Part shown: piece by piece, positions 24,758-33,974 of the stretch
Layout of the letters: every line of letters starts with the position of its first letter
Numbering within the stretch: position 1 is the stretch's first letter
Assembly: GCF_003751605.1 (NCBI RefSeq)
Contig: NZ_RJVJ01000001.1
Location: 1,984,001-2,048,000 of the forward strand
From: Kitasatospora cineracea
GTDB taxonomy: Bacteria > Actinomycetota > Actinomycetes > Streptomycetales > Streptomycetaceae
Reading direction: 5' to 3'
DNA length: 64,000 nt
Made by a program: the position numbers and the translations under genes
Notes under the pieces: generated by a model
The model's database searches: none
The model's input: only the letters and a program-made list of their open reading frames with translations
What the model was told of the DNA's origin: nothing

Positions 24758-26083
24758 CTACTCCGACGCGTGGTCCGGCACGGCCACCCGGTGCACGAAC
24801 GTCGCCGTCAGGAACGCCACCACCGCCGAGACGATCAGCAGCGGCATCGAGTCCGCCGCCTGGTCCCCCAGCAGCGCCGCCGCCAGCACCGTGCTGGTCA
24901 CCGGCAGCCGGGTGACCGCCGCGCTGCTCGCCGCCAGCCCGACCGCCAGCCCCGCCTCGACGCCCAGGCCCGGCAGGCCGCCCGCCGCCACCCCGAGCGC
25001 CGAGCCCAGCAGCACGGCCGGAAAGATCGGCCCGCCGCGCAGCGACCCCAGCGCCACGCCCCAGCCCAGCCCCTTGAACAGCACCAGCGCCAGCAGCGCC
25101 CCGACCGACCAGCTGCGCGGGTCCGCCGCCAGCTGCCCCAGCGCGGCCTGCCCCGACAGCGCGGCCTCCTCGGGCGAGCGCCCCGTCACCAGCGCGTACC
25201 CGGCGATGCACGCGCCCACCAGCACCGCGCACAGCACGGTGCGGACCGCCGTCCGGTGCGCGGTGAACGCGGCGAAGCGGTGCCCCAGCGTCTGCCCCGC
25301 GACCAGCACCAGCGCGATCACCACCGCCAGCGGCACCCCCCACAGGAAGTCCCCGGCGTCCGGCAGCTGCGCCTTCGGCACGGACGGCAGGCTCAGCGCG
25401 CCGATCGACAGGCCGGTCCAGTGCCCGAAGCCGGTGAACACCAGCGCGCCCACCCCCGAGGCCAGCAGGCACGGCAGCAGCAGCATGGTCAGCTGCGCCC
25501 CGCCCAGGCCCGCGGCCTCGATCATCATCACCGCCGCGACCAGCGGACTCCCGAAGATGGTGGAGATCGCCGCCGTCGACCCGGCCGCCCCCAGCATCGG
25601 CCCGACCATCGGACTGGCCGCCCGCTTCGCCGCGCTCACCGTCATCAGCGCCAGCCCGCTGCCCAGCGCCATCAGCGGCGCCTCCGGGCCGAGCACCGCG
25701 CCCAGCGGCAGCACGGCCAGCGCCGCCAGCACCACCGAGGGCACCTCCACCGGCAGCGTCGGCGGCCCGCCCAGCCCCAGCACCGGCGTGTGGCCGCCCC
25801 GGCCCGGCATCCGGGTCACGATCGGCGCCAGCAGCAGCCCGGCCAGCGCCAGCGCGGGCAGCGGCCACCACCAGGGCGGCTGCCCGTAGCCCAGGGCCTC
25901 GGGCAGCGACCCCCACACCCAGTGCTGCAGTTCGTGCTCCAGGCCGACGAAGCCGAACGCGGCCAGCGAGACCGGCACCCCGACCAGCGCCGACACCAGC
26001 AGCAACCGCCCGTACCCGGGGCTGCGGAGCAGCTCGCGCGGGCTGGGCGGCGAGGACGTGTCGACGACCGGTGCTGCCGGCAT
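24758..26083 (-). CDS. ClC-family chloride channel or proton/chloride antiporter
   Basis: A 441-residue membrane protein with about ten hydrophobic helices. GPEAPLMALGSG corresponds to the GxEGP selectivity motif (Ala in place of Gly), and GGPIFPAVLLG to GxFxP. The motif pattern suggests ion transport across the plasma membrane; channel or exchanger cannot be decided. ATG 26083 follows GGGAG; a longer frame upstream is antisense to another gene. It is divergent from the small gene at 26228. Confidence 0.88.
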   Translation of the reverse strand: MPAAPVVDTSSPPSPRELLRSPGYGRLLLVSALVGVPVSLAAFGFVGLEHELQHWVWGSLPEALGYGQPPWWWPLPALALAGLLLAPIVTRMPGRGGHTPVLGLGGPPTLPVEVPSVVLAALAVLPLGAVLGPEAPLMALGSGLALMTVSAAKRAASPMVGPMLGAAGSTAAISTIFGSPLVAAVMMIEAAGLGGAQLTMLLLPCLLASGVGALVFTGFGHWTGLSIGALSLPSVPKAQLPDAGDFLWGVPLAVVIALVLVAGQTLGHRFAAFTAHRTAVRTVLCAVLVGACIAGYALVTGRSPEEAALSGQAALGQLAADPRSWSVGALLALVLFKGLGWGVALGSLRGGPIFPAVLLGSALGVAAGGLPGLGVEAGLAVGLAASSAAVTRLPVTSTVLAAALLGDQAADSMPLLIVSAVVAFLTATFVHRVAVPDHASE

Positions 26084-26227
26084 CTGCGCTCCCTGTCTCC
26101 GACGGCGGACGCACGTCCCTTGACCGTCCGGCGCCCGCCCGCCCCCCGGCCAGCGGGGTGGACCGAACGGGCGAGGACCGCCCCCGCCGCCGTACGGTGG
26201 ACGGAAGGACCGACCGAGGAGGACGCG

Positions 26228-26452
26228 ATGCCCGGTTCCATGACCATCGGCCACACCGACACCCTCGTGATGCTCAGCCACGACGACGCCGAACACCTGG
26301 CGTCGGTACTCGCGGGCCTGTCCGCGCTCGCCGCCGGCGGACACCTCTCCACCGAACAGCTCGCCGCCCTCGGCGCGGGCGGCACCCCCGACCGGGCGGC
26401 CCTCGCCACCTGGTCCCGCACCCTGGCCGGCTACCTCCGCGACCACCTCTAG
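26228..26452 (+). CDS. Small hypothetical protein
   Basis: A 74-residue protein beginning MPGSMTIGHTDTLVML with a helical remainder (DDAEHLASVLAGLSALA; TWSRTLAGYLRDHL). A strong GAGGAGG precedes ATG 26228. Codon use matches the neighbours. I do not recognise it. It lies 29 bp before the alkyltransferase gene, in the same direction. Confidence 0.65.
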   Translation: MPGSMTIGHTDTLVMLSHDDAEHLASVLAGLSALAAGGHLSTEQLAALGAGGTPDRAALATWSRTLAGYLRDHL

Positions 26453-26481
26453 GGCGCGGGCCCGCCCCCTACAGTGGGGGG

Positions 26482-27015
26482 ATGGAGCTCTCCTGGGTGA
26501 CCGTCCCGACCCCGCTGCCGAGCGGGCCGATGCGGTTCGGGGTGACGGACCGGGGGGTGGCCGCCGCCGGCTACGTCTGCGACGGCCCGGTCCCGGAGTG
26601 CACCGACGCGCGCAAGGCCGACCTGGTGCGGGCCCGGGTCGGCGAGTACTTCGCCGGTGGGCGCCGGGAGTTGGAGCTGCCGATCGACTGGCGGCTGGCC
26701 TCCGGTCCCCACCTGGCGGTGCTGCGCCGCCTGTGGGCGGACGTCGGCTGGGGGCGGACCATCACCTACGGCGAACTCGCCGCCCGCAGCGGGGTGTTCA
26801 CCGAACCGTCCGAGCCGGGGGCGCCGGCCCGGACGGTCGGGCAGATGATGGGGGCGAACCCGCTGCCCCTGCTGGTGCCCTGCCACCGGGTGGTGGCCGC
26901 GGACGGCCTGGGCGGCTTCGGCGGGGCCTGGCACGGCGTGGAGACCAAGCGCTGGCTGCTCACCCTGGAAGGGGTGCTCCCGCCGACCCTGGACTGGTCC
27001 GGGCCGGAGCTCTAG
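26482..27015 (+). CDS. ogt: Methylated-DNA-protein cysteine S-methyltransferase
   Basis: A 177-residue DNA-repair protein that takes an alkyl group from O6-guanine onto its own cysteine. The PCHRV motif carries Cys134; TITYGELAARSG and GGFGGAWHGVETKRWLL are the DNA-binding helix and substrate loop of the family. TACAGT lies 6 nt before ATG 26482 and no ribosome site is present, which suggests a leaderless message. It is tail-to-tail with the ATP-grasp gene. Confidence 0.93.
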   Translation: MELSWVTVPTPLPSGPMRFGVTDRGVAAAGYVCDGPVPECTDARKADLVRARVGEYFAGGRRELELPIDWRLASGPHLAVLRRLWADVGWGRTITYGELAARSGVFTEPSEPGAPARTVGQMMGANPLPLLVPCHRVVAADGLGGFGGAWHGVETKRWLLTLEGVLPPTLDWSGPEL

Positions 27016-27048
27016 GCCCGCGACGGCCGAAGGCCGCCCGACGCGTCC

Positions 27049-28152
27049 CTAGGCCCGCACCGGCACCAGCCCCGCCGCGACGTCGACGCCCCCGCCGATC
27101 CGCTCCAGCGCGGGCGCCGCCGCCTGCCGGGGCAGCACCGCCTGGACGGTGGAGACCAGGGTGTACTCGCCGAGCGTCAGTTCCGCCGCGGCCGGGAGCG
27201 CGGGCCGGTGGCCGAGGGCGAGTTCGAGGGCCGCGGCGGGCAGGTTGAGCCCGCACAGCCGGAGTTGGTGCAGGCCGCCGGACGGGCGGGTGTTGATGTC
27301 GAGGACCACCGCGCGGCCGGTGCCCCGCTCGTGCCGGAACTGCACGTTCGACAGGTGGCCGACGCCGAACTCCTCGACCAGGCGGCGGGCCGGCTCCAGG
27401 TAGGCCGGGTCGAGGGTGAAGCCGCGGCGGCGGCCCTGCTTGGTGCGGCCGACCGCGGCCAGCACCCGGCCGTCCGGTTCGGCCAGGCAGTCGACGGACA
27501 CCTCGGGGCCGTCCAGGTAGGGCATCACCAGCAGTTCGGCGGGGGCCGCGGACTGCTCCAACGCGCCCAGCACCTGGTCGAGTTGGACCCGGGTGTCGAC
27601 GTACCCGGCGAGCCGGCGGAGGCTGAACGGCTCGCGGGTCAGGACGCGGAAGCCCTCGCCGCCCGCGCCGGTGGCCGGCTTCAGGCAGGCGGTCATCCCG
27701 GTGGCCTCGATCTCCTCGACGGCGGCGAGCAGTTCGGCGGCGGTGTCGGCCTGCCGCCACAGCGGGGTGGGCAGCCCGGCCGTGTCCAGCGCCCGGTAGC
27801 CGTCGGCCTTGCTGGCGAACAGCGAGACCGCCGCGGCGGGCGGACAGACCAGGGCGGTGCCCAGCGCCTCGAAGTCGCGCCGGCGCAGCGAGATCGCCAG
27901 CTGGTGCAGCCGCGGCAGGAACACGTCCACGTCGTGCCGGGCGCAGAACTCCAGCGCGAACTCCACGTACCCCTCGGCGCTCAGCCCGTCGGGTTCCAGG
28001 GCGCCCAGGTCGGCGGCGGCGAGCACGGGGGAGTCGGGGTCGACGTGGGTGGCCAGGACGTGCACCGGGCGCGGCGCGGCCCGCAGCAGGTCGATGAAGA
28101 AGACGTTCTCGGCGTAGGTGCGGTTCAGCCAGACGCGGACGGGCGCGGTCAC
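27049..28152 (-). CDS. ATP-grasp domain protein
   Basis: A 367-residue protein. An N-terminal Rossmann-like preATP domain is followed by the ATP-grasp fold: GMTACLKPATGAGGEGFRVL is the ATP loop, LVMPYLDGPEVSVDC the central strand, and VVLDINTRPSGG (Asp, Asn) the metal-binding end. It would couple a carboxylate and an amine or act like a carbamoyl-phosphate-type ligase; the substrates are unknown. GTG 28152 follows GGGAGATCCTC. It is divergent from the encapsulin gene with a shared 368-bp region, so a link to the compartment is possible but unproven. Confidence 0.85.
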   Translation of the reverse strand: MTAPVRVWLNRTYAENVFFIDLLRAAPRPVHVLATHVDPDSPVLAAADLGALEPDGLSAEGYVEFALEFCARHDVDVFLPRLHQLAISLRRRDFEALGTALVCPPAAAVSLFASKADGYRALDTAGLPTPLWRQADTAAELLAAVEEIEATGMTACLKPATGAGGEGFRVLTREPFSLRRLAGYVDTRVQLDQVLGALEQSAAPAELLVMPYLDGPEVSVDCLAEPDGRVLAAVGRTKQGRRRGFTLDPAYLEPARRLVEEFGVGHLSNVQFRHERGTGRAVVLDINTRPSGGLHQLRLCGLNLPAAALELALGHRPALPAAAELTLGEYTLVSTVQAVLPRQAAAPALERIGGGVDVAAGLVPVRA

Positions 28153-28520
28153 GAGGATCTCCCTGGAGAAGGGCGTGCCGATGGGAGGTCACCGACCGGT
28201 TCGCCTGCTCCGTGGCGGCGGTCACCACGCGGTGAGGGGGCCACCTTAGCGCTGTTCCGGGCGGATTCGAACACGGGGTTGGTGAGCAGCGCGGACGCCT
28301 GGAACGGGGGTGTTACGGGGGTGTTCCGGGGGCTCTCGGAGGGGTGTCCGGCGGCACGCGGAGGGGCGCCCGGATCGAACGATGATCGACCCAGTGCACT
28401 GGTCGCACTATTGCGTCCGCGCACCTGAATCACCCCCACGAGTGATTGCCGCCTCACCTGAACGGGCGTCAGCATGGGTGCCGCAACGTGCCGCCGAAAC
28501 GATCTAGGGGCCCCTCGGAA
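28153..28520. promoter_or_regulatory. Divergent control region of ATP-grasp and encapsulin genes
   Basis: No gene in 368 bp. Two symmetric sites are present: the perfect 12-bp palindrome CCAGTGCACTGG at 28391-28402, and the inverted repeat AATCAC/GTGATT at 28428-28447. Local GC is lower than in the genes. The regulator is unknown. Confidence 0.5.
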
Positions 28521-29927
28521 ATGACGACCGAAACCACCGCCGAAATCTCCCGGACGGGGCAGCAGAGCAGCCTCTCGGTGGCGGCCGCCAAGAACCTCGC
28601 GTCGACCACCAAGTCGGCCCCGCAGATGCAGGAGATCAGCAACCGCTGGCTGCTCCGCGCGCTGCCCTGGGTCGAGGTCTCCGGCGGCACCTACCGGGTC
28701 AACCGGCGGCTGTCGTACGCGGTCGGCCGCGGCCGGGTGGGCTTCGCGCAGACCGGCCGCGAGGTCACGGTCGTCCCGCCGACGCTGCGCGAGGTCCCGG
28801 TGCTGCGCGGCTTCGAGGACGACGCGCTGCTCGTCGAGCTGGCCGGCCGCTTCGTCCAGCGCGACTTCGCCGCGGGCGAGGTGCTGATCGAGCAGGGCGG
28901 CGAGATCGACGAGGTCTTCCTGATCGCGCACGGCAAGGTCGACAAGATCGGCACCGGCAAGTACGGCGACCCGACCGTGCTGGGCACCTTCGCGGACGGC
29001 GACCACATCGGCGACGAGGCGCTCACCGTCGCCGACCGCCGCTGGCCCTACAGCGTCAAGGCCGCCACCGCGGGCACCGTGATGGTGCTGGCCTGGCCCG
29101 CCTTCCAGGAGCTGGCCGACCGCTCCGAGGCGCTGCGCGACCAGATCCTCGCCTTCATCGCCGACTCGCAGCTCCCGCAGACCCACAAGGGCGAGGCCGC
29201 GATCGGCATGTCGGCCGGCCACGAGGGCGAGTACGACCTGCCGACCGCCTTCGTCGACTACGAACTCGCGCCGCGCGAGTACGAGTTGAGCGTCGCCCAG
29301 ACGGTGCTGCGGGTGCACAGCCGGGTCGCCGACCTCTACAACAAGCCGATGGACCAGACCGAGCACCAGCTCCGGCTCACCGTCGAGGCGCTGCGCGAGC
29401 GGCAGGAGCACGAGCTGGTCAACAACCCGGAGTTCGGCCTGCTGGCGAACGCCGAGTACGGCCAGCGGATCCAGACCCACTCCGGCCCGCCCACCCCGGA
29501 CGACATGGACGAGCTGCTCTGCCGCCGCCGCAGCACCAGGTTCTACCTGGCCCACCCGAAGGCGATCGCCGCCTTCGGCCGGGAGTGCAACAGCCGCGGG
29601 CTGTACCCGGAGTCGATCCGGTTCGAGGGCAGGACGGTGCCGACCTGGCGCGGCGTCCCGATCCTCACCTGCAACAAGATCCCGGTGGTCAACGGCACCA
29701 CCTCGATCCTGGCGATGCGCGTCGGCGAGGACAACCAGGGCGTGATCGGCCTGCGCCCCGGCGCGCTGCCGGACCAGGTCGAGCCGGGCCTGAACGTCCG
29801 CTTCATGGGCATCGACGAGAAGGCGGTCATCTCCTACCTGGTCAGCGCCTACTACTCGGCCGCGATCCTCGTTCCCGACGCGATCGGCGTCCTGGAGAAC
29901 GTGAACGTCGACCACCGGCAGCACTGA
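28521..29927 (+). CDS. Family 2B encapsulin shell protein (HK97 fold with cyclic-nucleotide-binding domain)
   Basis: A 468-residue capsid-like protein. Residues 1-85 form the N-terminal arm and start of the shell fold; residues about 85-210 are an inserted CRP-type cyclic-nucleotide-binding domain ([18 protein letters not shown], then [12 protein letters not shown] and DHIGDEALT); from 225 ([19 protein letters not shown]) to the end it is the conserved SrpI-like HK97 shell. This is the family 2B layout. The next gene encodes a polyprenyl diphosphate synthase, a cargo class reported for this family. ATG 28521 lacks a strong ribosome site; the frame extends upstream without similarity. Confidence 0.92.
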   Translation: MTTETTAEISRTGQQSSLSVAAAKNLASTTKSAPQMQEISNRWLLRALPWVEVSGGTYRVNRRLSYAVGRGRVGFAQTGREVTVVPPTLREVPVLRGFEDDALLVELAGRFVQRDFAAGEVLIEQGGEIDEVFLIAHGKVDKIGTGKYGDPTVLGTFADGDHIGDEALTVADRRWPYSVKAATAGTVMVLAWPAFQELADRSEALRDQILAFIADSQLPQTHKGEAAIGMSAGHEGEYDLPTAFVDYELAPREYELSVAQTVLRVHSRVADLYNKPMDQTEHQLRLTVEALRERQEHELVNNPEFGLLANAEYGQRIQTHSGPPTPDDMDELLCRRRSTRFYLAHPKAIAAFGRECNSRGLYPESIRFEGRTVPTWRGVPILTCNKIPVVNGTTSILAMRVGEDNQGVIGLRPGALPDQVEPGLNVRFMGIDEKAVISYLVSAYYSAAILVPDAIGVLENVNVDHRQH

Positions 29928-29931
29928 CCAC

Positions 29932-29961
29932 CGGGCGGGCCCACCGTCCTGGGCCCGCCCG
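29932..29961 (+). terminator. Hairpin between shell and cargo genes
   Basis: CGGGCGGGCCCA (29932-29943) pairs perfectly with TGGGCCCGCCCG (29950-29961), just after the shell stop. No T-tract follows. It could lower cargo transcription relative to shell. Confidence 0.65.
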
Positions 29962-30038
29962 TCCCACCGCCTGACGCGCCGTCAGCGCGCATTCCTGCCG
30001 CCCCGCCGCCCGGGGCCGGCCGAGGGGGAGGACTCACC

Positions 30039-31115
30039 ATGGCCATCACCGTGCCCGAACGCGAACAGCACGGCACCGCCGCCGCCGAGGGCGGCCGCGA
30101 CACCGCCGAGGCGATGGCCCTGCTCGGCCGGGCCCGCACCGTCGTCGACCCCGCGCTGCGCGCCGCCGTCGACACCCTCCCGGACTCCATGCGGCTGGTC
30201 TCCGGCTACCACCTGGGCTGGCTGGAGGCCGACGGCGGCCCCAGCACGGTCGGCGCCGGCAAGGCGATCCGCCCGGCACTGGTGCTGGCCGCGACCACCG
30301 CCGTCGGCGGCCGCCCGCAGGACGCGGTGCGGGCCGCGGCCGCCGTCGAGCTGGTGCACAACTTCACCCTGCTGCACGACGACGTCCTCGACCGCGACCA
30401 CACCCGCCGCCACCGCCCCACCGCCTGGCGGGTGTTCGGCACCACCGGCGCGATCCTGGCCGGCGACGCCATGCACTCCCTGGCCCTGCGGGTGCTCGCC
30501 GAGGACCCGCACCCGGCCGCCGCCGCCTCGGTCCGCCGGCTCGCCGACTGCGTGGTCGAGCTGTGCGCCGGCCAGCAGGCCGACTGCTCCTTCGAGCAGC
30601 GCACCGACGTCACGCTCGCCGAGTGCCTCACCATGGCCGAGGGCAAGACCGGCGCCCTGCTCGGCTGCGCGTGCGCGCTCGGCGCGCTGTACGCGGGGGC
30701 GGATGCCGAGGCCGCCGACGCGATGGACGCCTTCGGCCGGGAGATCGGCCTGGCCTTCCAGCTGATCGACGACCTGATCGGCATCTGGGGCGACCCGGCG
30801 GTCACCGGCAAGCCGGTGGGCGCCGACCTCGCGGCCCGCAAGAAGTCCCTCCCCGTGGTGCACGCGCTCTCCTCCGGCACCCCCGCGGGCGCGGAGCTCG
30901 CCGCCCTCTACGCCACCGGCCGCCCGCTCAGCCCCGCCGAGCTGGCCGCCGCCGCCGACGCGGTCGACCGGGCCGGCGGCCGCAACTGGGCGCAGACCGA
31001 GAGCTGCGACCGGATGGCCGCCGCCATCGCCCACCTGGCCGCGGCCGTCCCCGACCCGTCCCGCGCCGACGACCTGCTGGCCCTCGCCGAGCTGGTCACC
31101 CGCCGGACGTACTGA
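30039..31115 (+). CDS. Polyprenyl diphosphate synthase, likely encapsulin cargo
   Basis: A 358-residue all-alpha isoprenyl synthase. The first aspartate-rich motif is DDVLD (Asp114, 115, 118) and the second DDLIGIWGD (from Asp244); KAIRPALVLAATTA carries the Lys-x-x-Arg diphosphate site. It would add isopentenyl diphosphate to an allylic diphosphate; chain length cannot be read. The first 30 residues (AITVPEREQHGTAAAEGG) are polar and probably disordered, as in encapsulated cargos of this family, where such arms target the shell. GGGGGAGG precedes ATG 30039. Confidence 0.9.
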   Translation: MAITVPEREQHGTAAAEGGRDTAEAMALLGRARTVVDPALRAAVDTLPDSMRLVSGYHLGWLEADGGPSTVGAGKAIRPALVLAATTAVGGRPQDAVRAAAAVELVHNFTLLHDDVLDRDHTRRHRPTAWRVFGTTGAILAGDAMHSLALRVLAEDPHPAAAASVRRLADCVVELCAGQQADCSFEQRTDVTLAECLTMAEGKTGALLGCACALGALYAGADAEAADAMDAFGREIGLAFQLIDDLIGIWGDPAVTGKPVGADLAARKKSLPVVHALSSGTPAGAELAALYATGRPLSPAELAAAADAVDRAGGRNWAQTESCDRMAAAIAHLAAAVPDPSRADDLLALAELVTRRTY

Positions 31116-31265
31116 GACCGGCCGGCGCATGGAGGGCGGCGCCGCGGGTCTCGCCCGGACGGCTTCTCTTCGGTTGCCACGGCTCCCTCGTCGGCACCGC
31201 CCGGACCCAGCCCTCGCCCAGCTCCTTCACCCACCCTCCGGATGCCGGCCGGTCCGAGGGCCCGT

Positions 31266-32261
31266 TCAGCCGATGATGCCCCGCTCCTTCTCCGGGTCGA
31301 TCCCCAGCGGCGTGTCGAGCTGCCGGTAGGCGACCTCCGCGCGGCCGCCGGACTCCAGCCAGGCCCAGGTGTCGGTGACGGTCTCCAGCAGCGGGCGGAG
31401 GCGCAGGCCGGCCGCGAGGGCGGTGGCCGGGTCGGCCCGCCAGGTGCCGTGCCAGCCCTCGGCGTCGGGCGCCCAGAGCGGGAGTTCGGTCCAGGGGGAG
31501 ACCTCGGCGGCGAGCAGGTCGGCGTCCGGGGTCCAGACGAACTCGGCGTCGGAGCCGGTCGCGGTGCGGCAGGCTTCGAGGAGCTCGCCGGTGGTCGCGG
31601 AGCCGATCGGCGCGGTGGTGACGTAGCGCCCCTCGGCCCTCCGTTCGGCGAGGTCGAGGCCGAACGCGGCGAAGTCGCGGGCGTCGATCAGGCTGAGCGG
31701 GCGGTCGGGGGCGCCGGGGGCGAGGACCCGGCCGCCGCGGGCGATCCGGTCGAGCCACCAGGGGAGCCGGCCGATCGGCTCGTGCGGGCCGATCAGCAGG
31801 CCGCAGTTGAGGATCGCGGCGGGCCCGTCGAAGTTGTCCCGCAGGGCGCGTTCGCAGCCGGCCTTGAGCGCGTTGGCGAACGGCTGGTCGGGCGGCAGGT
31901 CGCCGGGGCAGTCGAGGGTGGCCGAGCCGGCGTCGACGGGGCGGGCGGGCCAGTCGGCGAAGGCGTGGACGGAGGAGACGAAGCCGTAGTGCCCGGCCCG
32001 GTCGCCGAGCAGCCGGGCGGTGGCGGCGACGTCGTGGGGCTGCTGGCCGGAGGTGTCGACGATGGCGTCCCACCGGCGGCCGTCGACCAGCCGCCGCAGC
32101 GCGTCCGGGTCGGCGCGGTCGCCGTGGACGGCCTCGACGCCGGGCGGGTCGGTCCGGCTGAGGCCGCGGTTGAAGGTGGTGACGCGGTGGCCGCGGGCGA
32201 GGGCCTCGGTGGCGTAGGCGAGGCCGAGGAACTTGGAGCCGCCGAGCAGAAGGATGTCCAT
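31266..32261 (-). CDS. NAD-dependent epimerase/dehydratase family protein
   Basis: A 331-residue short-chain dehydrogenase-type protein. The nucleotide-binding loop is LLGGSKFLG (residues 5-13), and the core reads like extended SDRs that act on nucleotide sugars or RNA (GHRVTTFNRG, DAIVDTSGQ, YGFVSSVHAF). The usual YxxxK is not evident near SSVHAFADW, so activity is doubtful or non-standard. ATG 32261 starts 364 bp from the DUF1254 gene on the other strand. Confidence 0.8.
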   Translation of the reverse strand: MDILLLGGSKFLGLAYATEALARGHRVTTFNRGLSRTDPPGVEAVHGDRADPDALRRLVDGRRWDAIVDTSGQQPHDVAATARLLGDRAGHYGFVSSVHAFADWPARPVDAGSATLDCPGDLPPDQPFANALKAGCERALRDNFDGPAAILNCGLLIGPHEPIGRLPWWLDRIARGGRVLAPGAPDRPLSLIDARDFAAFGLDLAERRAEGRYVTTAPIGSATTGELLEACRTATGSDAEFVWTPDADLLAAEVSPWTELPLWAPDAEGWHGTWRADPATALAAGLRLRPLLETVTDTWAWLESGGRAEVAYRQLDTPLGIDPEKERGIIG

Positions 32262-32429
32262 GCCTCCGAGGCTCTCCGAGCCGGGGCCGGTCCATGCGCC
32301 GCGTTCACCGGGAGCGGAGCCGTTTCGCCCCGAGCAGACGGGCCGCCCGGGCCCGCGCCGGCCGTCCCGCCCGCCTGACGGCCCGTCGGCTGTCCGCCGC
32401 CGGGCCGGAGTGCCGACCGCGGGGGGAGC

Positions 32430-32456
32430 ACATACCATCCCCGTGTACCGGTATGT
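32430..32456. promoter_or_regulatory. Inverted repeat in the divergent 32.3-32.6 kb region
   Basis: ACATACC (32430-32436) and GGTATGT (32450-32456) are perfect inverted arms 13 bp apart, in a locally AT-richer patch followed by TATTCCC. It is a plausible operator for the DUF1254 gene. Confidence 0.4.
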
Positions 32457-32494
32457 CTGGATATTCCCTTTTGTCGGGAAGGAGGGCGGGCGCG

Positions 32495-32632
32495 ATGGGG
32501 AACCCGGCGAGCCCGGGTCCGGCGGCGCCCGGCCCGGGCACCGCGTACGTCAGCCTCGGCGGGGCGCCGCGCGCCCGCGTCCCGGCCCCCCCGATGAACC
32601 CACCGATCAGACAAGGACGTTCGCATGGCTGA
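32495..32632 (+). CDS. Possible 45-codon upstream ORF coupled to the DUF1254 gene
   Basis: ATG 32495 follows a near-perfect AAGGAGG by 9 nt and opens a Gly/Pro-rich frame whose TGA (32630-32632) overlaps the first codons of the DUF1254 gene (ATG 32625). Third positions are GC-rich for most of it. It may be a leader that couples translation, or chance. Confidence 0.4.
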   Translation: MGNPASPGPAAPGPGTAYVSLGGAPRARVPAPPMNPPIRQGRSHG

Positions 32633-33956
32633 CGCCACGCCCGAGATGCTGGCCGCCGAGGCCTTCGTGTACGGCTCCCCGCTGGTGGCCAACCTGACCA
32701 TGGTGGACACCATCGTCCGCCGGGGGCTGAGTTCGATCGGTCCGACCGCCTGGAACACCTTCGGCCACGCCGCCGAACTGGCCGACCCCGCCTCGCACTT
32801 CGTCTCGGTGAACAACGACACCGTGTACTCGGTGGCCCCGCTGGACCTCTCGGCCGGCCCGCTGCTGCTGCACGTCCCGGACACCGGCGGCGCCTACGAC
32901 GTGCTGCAGTTCATCGACGCCTGGACGAACAACTTCGCCTACGCGGGCCGCCGTTCGTCCGGCACCGCCGAGCAGACCTGGCTGGTCGCCCCGCCCGGCT
33001 GGCGGGGCAGCGCCCCGGAGGGCGTACCGGTGATCACCGCGCCGACGGCGGTGGCGGCGATCGCGGTGCGCAACTACTGCGCGGGCCCGGACGACCTGGC
33101 GCGGGTCCGGGTGCTGCAGCAGCAGCTGACGCTGACCCCGTTCGAGGACGGCGGCACGGCCGCCGGACTGCCCGAGCCGGCCGCGGACGTCCCGGCGGAG
33201 CTGCTGTTCCTGGAGCAGCTGCGGCTGTGGATGGCGGCCTTCCCGCCCGCCGCCGCCGACGTCGCCTTCCAGCAGCGCTTCGCCCCGGTCGGGCTGCTCG
33301 ACCAGGGCCGCTCGCCCTACCTGGACGGCCCGGCCGAGTGGACGGCGGCGCTCGCCAAGGGCCTGGCGGCGGGCCGGGAACGGGTGGAGGCGGCGACCGT
33401 CGGCGCCGGCGACCCGACCGGCGAGTGGGCCGCCAACCTGCACCTGTTCGACTACAACCTGGACCACCTCGGCCCCGGCACCCGCGACGAGCCGCAGTGG
33501 AAGATCGCCGACCGCCGCGCCGCCTACCTGACCCGCGCGGTCGCGGCCCGGGCCGGCCTGTGGGGCAACCACGCCTACGAGGCCGCGTACGCCACCACCT
33601 ACAACGACTCGGACGGCGTCCCGCTGACCGGCGCGCACGCGTACACGCTGCGCTTCGAGCAGACCCCGCCGGTGGGCGCGTTCTGGTCGGTGACGATGTA
33701 CGGCACCCCGGAGTACCTGCTGGTCCCCAACGAGATCGACCGGTACTCGATCGGCGACCGCACGCCAGGCCTGGTGTACGGCGAGGACGGCTCGCTGACC
33801 CTCCACCTCCAGCACGAACGCCCCACCGCGCCCGAGGAGTTCGCGAACTGGCTGCCCGCCCCCGAGGGCGGCTTCCGGCCGATGGTGCGGATGTACCAGC
33901 CGCAGGACGCGGTGCTCGACGGCAGCTACCGGCTGCCGGCGATCCGGCTGCGCTGA
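32625..33956 (+). CDS. DUF1254/DUF1214 domain protein
   Basis: A 443-residue protein with both halves of this two-domain family: the N-terminal DUF1254 (EMLAAEAFVYGSPLVANL, NNDTVYSVAPLDLSAGP) and the C-terminal DUF1214 (FWSVTMYGTPEYLLVPNEIDRYSIGDRTPGL). The molecular function of the family is unknown, although it is widespread and often secreted; this one has no signal peptide. AAGGA precedes ATG 32625. The GAP-family membrane protein gene follows 18 bp after it. Confidence 0.9.
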   Translation: MADATPEMLAAEAFVYGSPLVANLTMVDTIVRRGLSSIGPTAWNTFGHAAELADPASHFVSVNNDTVYSVAPLDLSAGPLLLHVPDTGGAYDVLQFIDAWTNNFAYAGRRSSGTAEQTWLVAPPGWRGSAPEGVPVITAPTAVAAIAVRNYCAGPDDLARVRVLQQQLTLTPFEDGGTAAGLPEPAADVPAELLFLEQLRLWMAAFPPAAADVAFQQRFAPVGLLDQGRSPYLDGPAEWTAALAKGLAAGRERVEAATVGAGDPTGEWAANLHLFDYNLDHLGPGTRDEPQWKIADRRAAYLTRAVAARAGLWGNHAYEAAYATTYNDSDGVPLTGAHAYTLRFEQTPPVGAFWSVTMYGTPEYLLVPNEIDRYSIGDRTPGLVYGEDGSLTLHLQHERPTAPEEFANWLPAPEGGFRPMVRMYQPQDAVLDGSYRLPAIRLR

Positions 33957-33974
33957 CCGGGGAGGGGGACGGAG

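Noticed and set aside
28521..29927. Prophage capsid gene
   Set aside because: The HK97-like shell carries a cyclic-nucleotide-binding insertion and sits beside a biosynthetic enzyme with no phage portal, terminase or tail genes, so it is an encapsulin.
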